A DNA stretch of 35,205 bases from Lachnospira sp. (GTDB lineage: Bacteria; Bacillota; Clostridia; Lachnospirales; Lachnospiraceae). Numbering within the stretch: position 1 is the first letter of the stretch; the number at the start of each line of letters is the position of its first letter. Shown here in pieces: positions 21,337-29,426 of this stretch. The position numbers and the translations under genes are program-made. Location: NCBI GenBank assembly GCA_028693195.1, contig JAQUVV010000004.1, forward strand, positions 1-35,205, given 5' to 3'. Under the pieces are notes generated by a model that was not told where the DNA came from, made no database searches, and saw only the letters and a program-made list of their open reading frames with translations.

Positions 21337-23137
21337 TGATTTCCCCTTCCTTCAATTTCGGAACTTTAATTGATATGACCGTTCCTTTTCCCTCTTCACT
21401 ATTTATGTGAAATTGGTAGCTTTCATATATCAGCTCCAGACGTTCTTTGATATTCTTTAGTCCTATTCCGTGTCCCTTTGGTGTAAATGTCATATTCCGT
21501 ATCTGCTCCAGCTCTTGTGGACTCATTCCTGTTCCTGTATCACTCACACGGATAGCAATCCACTGTTCTTCTTCACAGACCTCTACTCTAATTCTGCATT
21601 TTTCAAATGCATTCTCTAAGCCATAGGCAATAGAGTTCTCTACCAATGGCTGAATCATCATTCTCGGCACGCAGTATTCTGATAAATCTCCCTGTCTTTC
21701 CAATTCAAATTCCAGCTTATTCTGATAACGGAACTGCTGGATCGTAATATAACTCTTGATAATACCGATTTCTTCCTCAACTGTTGCCAAAGGTCTCTGT
21801 GCAAATGTAGCATGCAGCAGGTTGCCCAGCTCTATATTCATCAGTCCAGCTTCTTCATTTCTTCTTGCTTTAATCATCCAGTTAATCGCATTCAGCGTAT
21901 TATAGAGAAAATGAGGATTGATCTGCGCCTGAAGCAGACGGTACTTGGTTTCCTGAATCACTGCCTGCTTTTCATAGTTTGTTCGAATCAGTGTATTAAT
22001 CTGTTCCAGCATTGACTTGAATTCTTCTGTTATTTCACCGACCTCATCTCCATAGGTCTCCTTTGGCAGAATCTCCATGGCTTGATCAAAGTCTCCCTTC
22101 ATGACGACCTGCATGGAATCCGAAAGGGTGGATAAGGGTGTGGTAATCAGTCTGGACATTTTACGCATACAGAAAATCATCAATCCAAACAAAATCAGAA
22201 AACATCCAATGAGAATATATCGGACAATCATAATCTCACCAAATATCTTCGTATAAGGGAACATATTCACATAGGTCCATCCCGTCTTATCCGACTTCAA
22301 ATAGCACATGAAATATCGTTCTCCCTGATAACGAATAATCTTGTGTCCTTTGTTTTCTGTTGCCTGTGGAATATACTTTGCTATTTTCTCTTCATTAAAG
22401 TTACTGTAGACAATATTCTCCCCTGAATAAACTGCAACATTGGAATCCTCTCCCTGAAGACTGGATATCCCATTATAAAAGATGCTATTGGTATTGCTGA
22501 CCAAAACAATGGTTCCCAGGTAATCCAGACTGGCATAGGTCGCCTCTCTGATATCTCTGGCTGCAAGTAAATATGGATAGTCCTTACTAGGCGCAGTATA
22601 TACATAACTTCCTGTTTCCGCATGTGCTCTTCCCAAAAGATCTGACATTCGCTCTGAATCCACTTTTCCCGTATCAATTCCTGTCTTAAATCGAATACTG
22701 TTAAAGTAATAATAAGAGGTGCTAAGGACTTCCGGATATTCGGTCATTTTCTCGTAAATGTTTCTTCTAACACCTGTCATCTTGTAGGAATAAGCATCGG
22801 AAGGATATAAGAATTCCTTGGAATCCATCAGTTGCTGCTGAATATCCTTATCCAAAACCGTGGTATAGGAATAGGTCTCAATCTTAGACATATTCTCATC
22901 AACCCTGCTAATATAAAAACTTAATTCTTCTATGGAATTCTCATACAGCTTGGAATCATAAATATCCAGACTTGTCTGCAATGCAAGAACTGATGCCACA
23001 CAGGTAATACCCGCAAACAGCACATAAATCAGGATAATCTTCTTAGACAGACTGGACTGACGTAGTCTGCTTTTTATTTTCTCTTTAAGCTGTACAATTC
23101 TGTCTTTTCCTTTATGATTCCCACTATGGTTCTTCAT
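21329..23137 (-). CDS. Sensor histidine kinase (YesM/LytS-type) with an extracytoplasmic sensor region
   Basis: Two TM flank a ~260-aa external region. HAMP, then QINPHFLYNTLNAINWM (His_kinase family) and HATPase DTGTGMSPQEL...GIGLKNIKERL. Overlaps the RR gene by 8 bp. Confidence 0.95.
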   Translation of the reverse strand: MKNHSGNHKGKDRIVQLKEKIKSRLRQSSLSKKIILIYVLFAGITCVASVLALQTSLDIYDSKLYENSIEELSFYISRVDENMSKIETYSYTTVLDKDIQQQLMDSKEFLYPSDAYSYKMTGVRRNIYEKMTEYPEVLSTSYYYFNSIRFKTGIDTGKVDSERMSDLLGRAHAETGSYVYTAPSKDYPYLLAARDIREATYASLDYLGTIVLVSNTNSIFYNGISSLQGEDSNVAVYSGENIVYSNFNEEKIAKYIPQATENKGHKIIRYQGERYFMCYLKSDKTGWTYVNMFPYTKIFGEIMIVRYILIGCFLILFGLMIFCMRKMSRLITTPLSTLSDSMQVVMKGDFDQAMEILPKETYGDEVGEITEEFKSMLEQINTLIRTNYEKQAVIQETKYRLLQAQINPHFLYNTLNAINWMIKARRNEEAGLMNIELGNLLHATFAQRPLATVEEEIGIIKSYITIQQFRYQNKLEFELERQGDLSEYCVPRMMIQPLVENSIAYGLENAFEKCRIRVEVCEEEQWIAIRVSDTGTGMSPQELEQIRNMTFTPKGHGIGLKNIKERLELIYESYQFHINSEEGKGTVISIKVPKLKEGEINV

Positions 23138-23200
23138 ACTGCTTCTGCCTGCCCTTTTCTCCGAATTTTTCTATCAGCTTATCTTATCCATTTCTAATTT

Positions 23201-24550
23201 TTACTTGTATTTTTTGGGTTTATTCTTCGCCAGTACCTTGTTGGCAGCCTCCATAAATTCTCTCGCTGCTTCCTGTGCTGTCTGCTGTCCATGAAATACT
23301 GAGTTTCCCGCATTCATAAATAACTTATTAATCTCCATAACTCCGCAAGGCTCTGGCGCAACCACCGTACCAATTAAATTCTTTTCTTTCTCTGTATAAT
23401 GAAACATCTCTGCCTGCTGTTTTGACAGATTTCCAGATTCCAAAAGAACATCTCTGATTTTAGAAGAAACCGGAATTCCACGTTCTGCATTGATAATATA
23501 ATTCGCTTCCTCTGAATTAATAAACCAGTTGATAAATTCTGCTGCTTCCTTCTTCACTGTTGATTTCTCAGAAATCGAAAGCAGCTGTCCTGGTTTCACC
23601 CATAACGCCTGATTATCTGACCCTTCAGCAAGTGGAGGCGTAATCATTCCAATGGTATCGTTATACTCTGCAACACTTGTTGCATAGTTATCCCAGTCAA
23701 AGCAGAATGCAGCCTCTCCCGTAGCCACTGGTCCTCCCGACTGGCCAAGACTTTCAATCTGCGCGAATTCATCTGGGTCAGGATAGAGATTATTATTAAT
23801 CATGTTATTCCATAAATCCAGATAACCTGCAATAATTGACTCATCCGTAAATCCCAGTTCTGTTCCGTCATCACTGTATAGCTGCTCCCCATGCTGCCTT
23901 ACCCAATAGTTTAAAAGCGTTGTATTTCCAACTGCACCAGAAGACACCACTGCCCCTGCTTTTCCGGTAACCTTGGTCACCTCTGCACTCATATTCACGA
24001 AATCCTCCCATGTCCAATCCTTGGTTGGAAGATTAACTCCCGCATCATTTAACACACTCATATTATATCCAACTGCCATGGTTGTCGTAGAGCATACCAT
24101 TCCTGTCAGTTCTCCATCGACCACACCCATATTCATAACATCTACGTCAATATTGGATGTATCAATGGTTCCGTCTTCTATATACTTTGTCATATCTGCC
24201 AAAGAGTTATTTTTACTATAGGTATTCAGATACATGTAATCCATCTGCACAATATCTGGCATTGCCCCCGTTGCCGCCTGAGTTGATAATCTGTCGAAAT
24301 ATCCATCCCATCCCGTAGGATTTGCCTCAAAGACAATATTCGGATGTAGCTTCGTGTATAAATCCAGAAGCTCCTGTGTATACTCATTCCTATTATCCGT
24401 TCCCCACCACTCAAACCGAATCGTGATTTTACTTTCCTCTGTAACTCCACCTGTCGGTTCCATACATGCTACAATCGACAACATCATCATAACCGCAATT
24501 TGAAGTGCTGCGATTCGCTTGATATAGTGATATCTCTCCTTTAAAATCAT
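23201..24550 (-). CDS. ABC-type extracellular solute-binding lipoprotein (family 1, sugar-type)
   Basis: Lipobox SIVAC. ITIRFEWWGTDNRNEYTQELLDLYTKLHPNIVFEANPTGWDGYFDRLSTQAATGAMPDIVQMD is typical of SBP family 1. Likely start at 24550 (MILKERYHY). Confidence 0.92.
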   Translation of the reverse strand: MILKERYHYIKRIAALQIAVMMMLSIVACMEPTGGVTEESKITIRFEWWGTDNRNEYTQELLDLYTKLHPNIVFEANPTGWDGYFDRLSTQAATGAMPDIVQMDYMYLNTYSKNNSLADMTKYIEDGTIDTSNIDVDVMNMGVVDGELTGMVCSTTTMAVGYNMSVLNDAGVNLPTKDWTWEDFVNMSAEVTKVTGKAGAVVSSGAVGNTTLLNYWVRQHGEQLYSDDGTELGFTDESIIAGYLDLWNNMINNNLYPDPDEFAQIESLGQSGGPVATGEAAFCFDWDNYATSVAEYNDTIGMITPPLAEGSDNQALWVKPGQLLSISEKSTVKKEAAEFINWFINSEEANYIINAERGIPVSSKIRDVLLESGNLSKQQAEMFHYTEKEKNLIGTVVAPEPCGVMEINKLFMNAGNSVFHGQQTAQEAAREFMEAANKVLAKNKPKKYK

Positions 24551-24686
24551 ACCTGCCACCCTTTTCTTTTCTACACGGCTCAAAACATACGTTATAGTTA
24601 AGTATACAAAATTATACGTATCAAATCAAATGATTGTAATTTTTTTATAAAACTGATATAATTTTTCTATTAACTTTAAGTAATAT

Positions 24687-24713
24687 ATAACTATAAAGGT
24701 ACTGAACAGTTAC
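24687..24713. repeat. Degenerate palindromic intergenic repeat copy c
   Basis: ataactataaaggtactgaacagttac: one arm matches the family, the other is degenerate. Confidence 0.5.
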
Positions 24714-24757
24714 AACGTTTTATATAAATGACGCCAATGAATATGGGGAGGATTATT

Positions 24758-25225
24758 ATGTCTACTCTTTTTCGCAAACGCCTGATTCCAGCAGAATGTA
24801 TTAGTCTGAAAGATGATCACATTATTCATATGGAATCAGATATGATTATTACTAAATGGAAGACCTTTCGTCCTAAGCCTGACTTTTCCCATGGAATTTC
24901 ATATTATGTTTTAGACAAGGGCTGGAAGATTAGTAAGTTCTTCAAAGAGGACGGCTCTCTGGCTTATATTTACTGTGATATCATTGATACCAGTTATAAT
25001 GAAGTCAATGACACCTATATCTTCACAGATTTACTTGCAGATGTGATTATTATTGGCGACCAGGTGAAGGTAGTCGATTTGGATGAATTAGGCGATGCCT
25101 GCAGCGAGGGTCTGATCAGTAACGAGATGCTAGTCGCTTCTCTGCATAAGCTAAATAATCTGCTGACAATTATCTATGATGGTGAATTTCAGAACTACCT
25201 GAATGTGTTAGACCAGTATTGTTAG
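24758..25225 (+). CDS. DUF402-domain protein
   Basis: Start MSTLFRKRLIPAEC after GGGGAGGA. DUF402-like pattern W.TF.P..DF..G.S.Y.L..GW.ISKF....G....Y.DI. Confidence 0.75.
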   Translation: MSTLFRKRLIPAECISLKDDHIIHMESDMIITKWKTFRPKPDFSHGISYYVLDKGWKISKFFKEDGSLAYIYCDIIDTSYNEVNDTYIFTDLLADVIIIGDQVKVVDLDELGDACSEGLISNEMLVASLHKLNNLLTIIYDGEFQNYLNVLDQYC

Positions 25226-25236
25226 TTCTATAAATT

Positions 25237-25290
25237 AAAAAATGTGCCAGAACCACAGAGAAATTCTCTGTCATTCTGACACATTTTCTT
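25237..25290. terminator. Bidirectional intrinsic terminator between DUF402 and comEB-like genes
   Basis: AAAATGTGCCAGAACCACAGAG-AAATT-CTCTGTCATTCTGACACATTTTC: long stem with A/T flanks. Confidence 0.88.
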
Positions 25291-25303
25291 TTATTATTTA
25301 GCG

Positions 25304-25333
25304 GTAACAGTTCAGTACCTTCTGAATAGCTGC
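25304..25333. repeat. Palindromic intergenic repeat copy d
   Basis: gtaacagttcagtaccttctgaatagctgc. Confidence 0.65.
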
Positions 25334-25335
25334 AT

Positions 25336-25821
25336 TTAGAGCTCAATCTCAATTTTTCTTTCAGTCTCCTGATACTTATAGTAGCGAACTCCAGCTGCGT
25401 TGAGCATTCTCTTAGAACCGATGACCGAATCCGTGGTCGAATACTTATCACAGTCATATACAATTGTCTTGATTCCCGCCTGAATAATTGCTTTCGCACA
25501 TTCGTTACAAGGGAACAATGTCACATACATCTTGGCATTATCCAAACTTCCACCGCGATAATTAAGAATTGCATTCAACTCACTATGTGCGGTGTAAAGA
25601 TACTTATTATCCAGCGGATCTCCCTCTCTTGACCATGGGAACTCATCATCAGAACAGCCTCTTGGCAATCCATTATATCCCATGGAAAGAATCTTATTAT
25701 CCTCACTGACAATACATGCTCCCACCTGAGTATTCGGATCTTTGGAGCGCATTGCAGAGAGCTTTGCTACTCCCATGAAATATTCATCCCATGATATGTA
25801 ATCTTTTCTCTTCTGATTCAT
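25336..25821 (-). CDS. comEB: Deoxycytidylate (dCMP) deaminase, ComEB-like
   Basis: TAHSELNAI and PCNECAKAI zinc-binding motifs; VGACIVSEDNKILSMGYNGLPRGCSD. Confidence 0.9.
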   Translation of the reverse strand: MNQKRKDYISWDEYFMGVAKLSAMRSKDPNTQVGACIVSEDNKILSMGYNGLPRGCSDDEFPWSREGDPLDNKYLYTAHSELNAILNYRGGSLDNAKMYVTLFPCNECAKAIIQAGIKTIVYDCDKYSTTDSVIGSKRMLNAAGVRYYKYQETERKIEIEL

Positions 25822-25832
25822 ATTTCCCTCTA

Positions 25833-26462
25833 TTACTTCGTTCCGAAGATTCTGTCTCCTGCATCACCAAGACCAGGAATAATGTACTTGTTCTCATTTA
25901 ACTTCTCATCCAATGCGCCAATATAAATATCTACATCTGGATGATCCTTTCTTAGTCTTTCCAGACCTTCTGGAGCAGCGATGATACACATAAAATGAAC
26001 ATTCTTTGCTCCTCTGTTCTTGATCATTGTAATTGCTGCTGATGCAGAACCACCTGTTGCAAGCATCGGATCAACAACGAATACTTCTCTTTCAGAAATA
26101 TCCTCTGGCATCTTACAGTAATACTCTACTGGTTCATGAGTTGTCTCATCTCTGAATAACCCAATATGTCCAACCTTAGCAGCTGGAATCATAGAAAGCA
26201 TTCCATCAACCATACCAAGACCTGCACGAAGAATTGGCACAACTGCCAGTTTCTTTCCCTTTAATTCCTGTACAGTTGTCTTGCAGATAGGTGTCTCAAT
26301 TTCAACATCATGTAACTGTAAATCTCTTGTTGCCTCATAACACATCAGCATAGCAACCTCGCTGATGAGCTGTCTAAAATCCTTAGATCCTGTCTCTAAT
26401 CTTCTTGCGATACCAATCTTGTGCTTAATCAGTGGGTGTTCCATAATAACAACATTTGCCAT
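25833..26462 (-). CDS. upp: Uracil phosphoribosyltransferase
   Basis: [57 protein letters not shown]. Confidence 0.98.
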   Translation of the reverse strand: MANVVIMEHPLIKHKIGIARRLETGSKDFRQLISEVAMLMCYEATRDLQLHDVEIETPICKTTVQELKGKKLAVVPILRAGLGMVDGMLSMIPAAKVGHIGLFRDETTHEPVEYYCKMPEDISEREVFVVDPMLATGGSASAAITMIKNRGAKNVHFMCIIAAPEGLERLRKDHPDVDIYIGALDEKLNENKYIIPGLGDAGDRIFGTK

Positions 26463-26506
26463 TGTTCCTTCTCCTTATATTATAAAAATTTGTTTTTAGA
26501 TCCTTA

Positions 26507-26935
26507 TTAATCTTCTAACTTATTAATTCTTCTGATATGTCTTTCCTCATTAGAGAACTTCGAATCTAAAAATGTATCTGCAATTCTAAATGCCAATTCT
26601 GATCCAATCACTCTAGCGCCCATACATAATACATTCGCATTATTATGTTCCTTTGTCATCTGTGCACTAAAACAGTCTCCACAAAGTGCAGCACGAATGC
26701 CCTTCACCTTGTTTGCTGCGATACTCATGCCAATTCCTGTTCCACAGAGCAGAATTCCCTCTGTGCATTCTCCAGAAAGCACCAAATCTGTCACTTTATG
26801 TGCATATTCAGGATAATCACAGGAATCCTCTGTATAGGTTCCTACATCCTTGCACTCAATTCCTCTTTTTTTCAAATGTTCCACGAGCTGATTCTTTAAA
26901 TCCAGCGCGCCATGATCGCAGCCAATTGCTATCAT
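26507..26935 (-). CDS. rpiB: Ribose-5-phosphate isomerase B
   Basis: MIAIGCDHGALDLKNQL, GILLCGTGIGMSIAANK, CMGARVIG. Confidence 0.97.
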   Translation of the reverse strand: MIAIGCDHGALDLKNQLVEHLKKRGIECKDVGTYTEDSCDYPEYAHKVTDLVLSGECTEGILLCGTGIGMSIAANKVKGIRAALCGDCFSAQMTKEHNNANVLCMGARVIGSELAFRIADTFLDSKFSNEERHIRRINKLED

Positions 26936-26947
26936 ATAATCCTCCTT

Positions 26948-27403
26948 TTATTCTTCTGTTTCATTCTTTAGGATTGCTGCGGCTTTCTCAATCAGTCTGT
27001 ACAGCGCTTCAAAGCATTTGTTATATTCCCCTATGCCCTTGCCATACGGATCTGCGACTTCCACCTCCGGTTCTCCTGCAAATTCTCCCAGGGTATATAC
27101 ATTAATCGCTTCTGTAAATGTATCATAAATCTTATGTTTCATGGTCCCACTCATAACCAGTACCAACGTATCATTGGCAAAATCCTCCCCCGAAAGTTCC
27201 ATGGCGCAGTTACTGGGCATAATCATATTATGCCTGGACGCGACCGCTACGGCCTTGGGGTTATAAGGTTCTGGAAACAGCACCACCATTCCTCTTGACT
27301 CCACAAGAATCTCTGGAATAAAAGCATGCATGATTGTTGCTGACATTGGGCTTCTGCATGTATTGCCCATGCAGACAAAAATAATCTTATTAAAACGATT
27401 CAT
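26948..27403 (-). CDS. Low-molecular-weight protein tyrosine phosphatase (YwlE-like)
   Basis: P-loop VCMGNTCRSPM and C-terminal DPYGKG. Preferred start MNRFNK at 27403, since the upstream ATG overlaps the GGAG ribosome-binding site. Confidence 0.92.
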   Translation of the reverse strand: MNRFNKIIFVCMGNTCRSPMSATIMHAFIPEILVESRGMVVLFPEPYNPKAVAVASRHNMIMPSNCAMELSGEDFANDTLVLVMSGTMKHKIYDTFTEAINVYTLGEFAGEPEVEVADPYGKGIGEYNKCFEALYRLIEKAAAILKNETEE

Positions 27404-27442
27404 ATTAATCTCCATGCTGCCTGTGTATTGAATATCAATACA

Positions 27443-28504
27443 CTATACTTCTATTATAGTATGTCCTGCTGCCTTAATCAACCGATTCATGACAGCTTGT
27501 CCAACATTATTCGTGGAAAAACTTTCCGAATAAATGTATTGAACTCCCATCTGGTCAAATTCTCTAAGCAGCGCATACAAATTGTGAGCAACACTTGCTT
27601 CGCTGTTTCTGCTTCCAACAGACCGAATTTCTCCTGTATGATACAAGTTCTTTGTCTCATCTGTTGCCATAATTCCCACAGAGAATCCTTGTGCTTCCTT
27701 CTTTGCTGCTGCATCATTGATATATGAAATCACATGTTCCATCTGGCCTTCTACTATGGCAAGATCTGCATTGGGTGCGTAATGCTTGTACTTCATACCT
27801 GGTGCCTTCGGAACAACGCCCGGTTTTAATGATCCTTCAATTGCTGGATCAATCCGTACCTCTCCCAGCACCTCACAAAGCATCTCCTGTGTAATATATC
27901 CTGGTCTTAGTATGGTCGGAATTTCCTCACTTAAATCAACAATTGTTGATTCCACACCAATATCCACAGTATCATCCTCAATAATCATATCTATTTTTCC
28001 AGACAAATCATTGATGACATGCTCCGCCTTGGTTGGACTTGGCTTTCCAGATGTATTCGCACTTGGTGCTGCAATATATACACCCGATGTCCGAATCAAC
28101 TCTGCTGCCACTGGATGACTTGGCATTCTGATTGCAACCGTTCCAAGACCTCCAGTAATGGAATTGGGAACAATATCCTTCTTCTTTAAAATCATCGTCA
28201 ATGGACCTGGCCAGAACTTTTCAGCCAGCTTTAATGCCTTCTCATTCACATCACAGGAAAGTTCATACAAATCCTTTTGATCTGCAATGTGCACAATCAG
28301 CGGGTTATCGGATGGTCTTCCCTTGGCTGCATAGATCTTTGCAGAAGCTTTCTCATCCAGTGCATCTCCTCCCAGTCCATAAACTGTCTCTGTTGGAAAT
28401 GCAACCAGACCCCCACTTCTTAAAATCTGCCCAGCCTTCTCGTAAATCAGCCGATTTTCCTTCTCTTGATCCTTTTGTATCTTTCCTATGATTGTTTCCA
28501 TCAT
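27443..28504 (-). CDS. L-threonylcarbamoyladenylate synthase (Sua5/YwlC type)
   Basis: GGLVAFPTETVYGLGGDAL, KGRPSDNPLIVHI, PSANTSGKPSPT, plus a C-terminal Sua5 domain (PGMKYKHYAP). The start could be internal Met 15 or 16. Confidence 0.93.
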   Translation of the reverse strand: MMETIIGKIQKDQEKENRLIYEKAGQILRSGGLVAFPTETVYGLGGDALDEKASAKIYAAKGRPSDNPLIVHIADQKDLYELSCDVNEKALKLAEKFWPGPLTMILKKKDIVPNSITGGLGTVAIRMPSHPVAAELIRTSGVYIAAPSANTSGKPSPTKAEHVINDLSGKIDMIIEDDTVDIGVESTIVDLSEEIPTILRPGYITQEMLCEVLGEVRIDPAIEGSLKPGVVPKAPGMKYKHYAPNADLAIVEGQMEHVISYINDAAAKKEAQGFSVGIMATDETKNLYHTGEIRSVGSRNSEASVAHNLYALLREFDQMGVQYIYSESFSTNNVGQAVMNRLIKAAGHTIIEV

Positions 28505-28595
28505 TCTTACCTTCTTCATTATGCATGTTCTACAGCTTCTGCTCATAAATTTGTAATATATCCTTACACTGTTAGTGTTCGAATCCCGTTGCTGT

Positions 28596-29333
28596 TCACA
28601 GCGTAGCTAAATATTTCAAAACACCTTCATATAAAGCCTGTGCAATTTTTTGTTGATATTCCTCTGTACACAGAAGCGTCTTTTCCTCTTGATTTGAGAG
28701 AAATCCACATTCTGCAATGACCGTTGGAATTTTGGTATGTAGAAGCAGATAATACGTATTATCCTCTTTTGCCACACGCTTATTTCCATTGTCCAGACTT
28801 TCAATCAACTGATTCTGTAGTATACCTGCGATTTTCTTTCCATCTGCCGAATACTTATAATAGAACACCTGAGCTCCTTTTACAAGCCCACTTTGAAAAC
28901 TATTTTGATGAATGCTAACAACTAGATTTCCACCACTGTTATTAATGATCTCACATCGCTTCTTCATATCTGCGATTTTCTTATTGCTATCATTATCGTC
29001 ATACAGCCCATTATCTGTAGTTCGCGTCATGACCACTTTGATCTGTGCCGCTTCCAGCAAATCTTTTAGCTTCATCGCAATGGCAAGATTAATATCCTTT
29101 TCCAGTACGCCATCGCTGCTCTCCTTACCCGGGTCAATTCCTCCATGTCCACTGTCAATCACGACACATTTATCCGAATAATTCACAGATATATTTTCAT
29201 CCTCTGGCTCATTCTTACTGCTCTCATTCCAAGTCTCTCTGCTCCCCGCACTGGGAAGCACCACATTTGTCGCAATATAGACCGTCACCAGCATCAACAC
29301 AGACATTACAGAAATCAGAATCCTTCTCTTCAT
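28596..29333 (-). CDS. N-acetylmuramoyl-L-alanine amidase (Amidase_3, CwlD-like)
   Basis: N-terminal TM; VVIDSGHGGIDPGK; SIHQNSF; VIAECGFLSN. Confidence 0.9.
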   Translation of the reverse strand: MKRRILISVMSVLMLVTVYIATNVVLPSAGSRETWNESSKNEPEDENISVNYSDKCVVIDSGHGGIDPGKESSDGVLEKDINLAIAMKLKDLLEAAQIKVVMTRTTDNGLYDDNDSNKKIADMKKRCEIINNSGGNLVVSIHQNSFQSGLVKGAQVFYYKYSADGKKIAGILQNQLIESLDNGNKRVAKEDNTYYLLLHTKIPTVIAECGFLSNQEEKTLLCTEEYQQKIAQALYEGVLKYLATL

Positions 29334-29426
29334 ACCATCCGCCCAGAAGTCCCATTTGTATCAGTATATGAAAAATTAAATTGTAATATGCTATCATTCA
29401 GATTCATGAAGCAATATCAGAAAGTC

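Noticed and set aside
28570-28605. tRNA-like T-loop string GTTCGAATCCC near 28576-28587
   Set aside because: Flanking bases do not form a T-stem, and there is no acceptor, D or anticodon arm nearby. It is in the gap between the amidase and sua5 genes.
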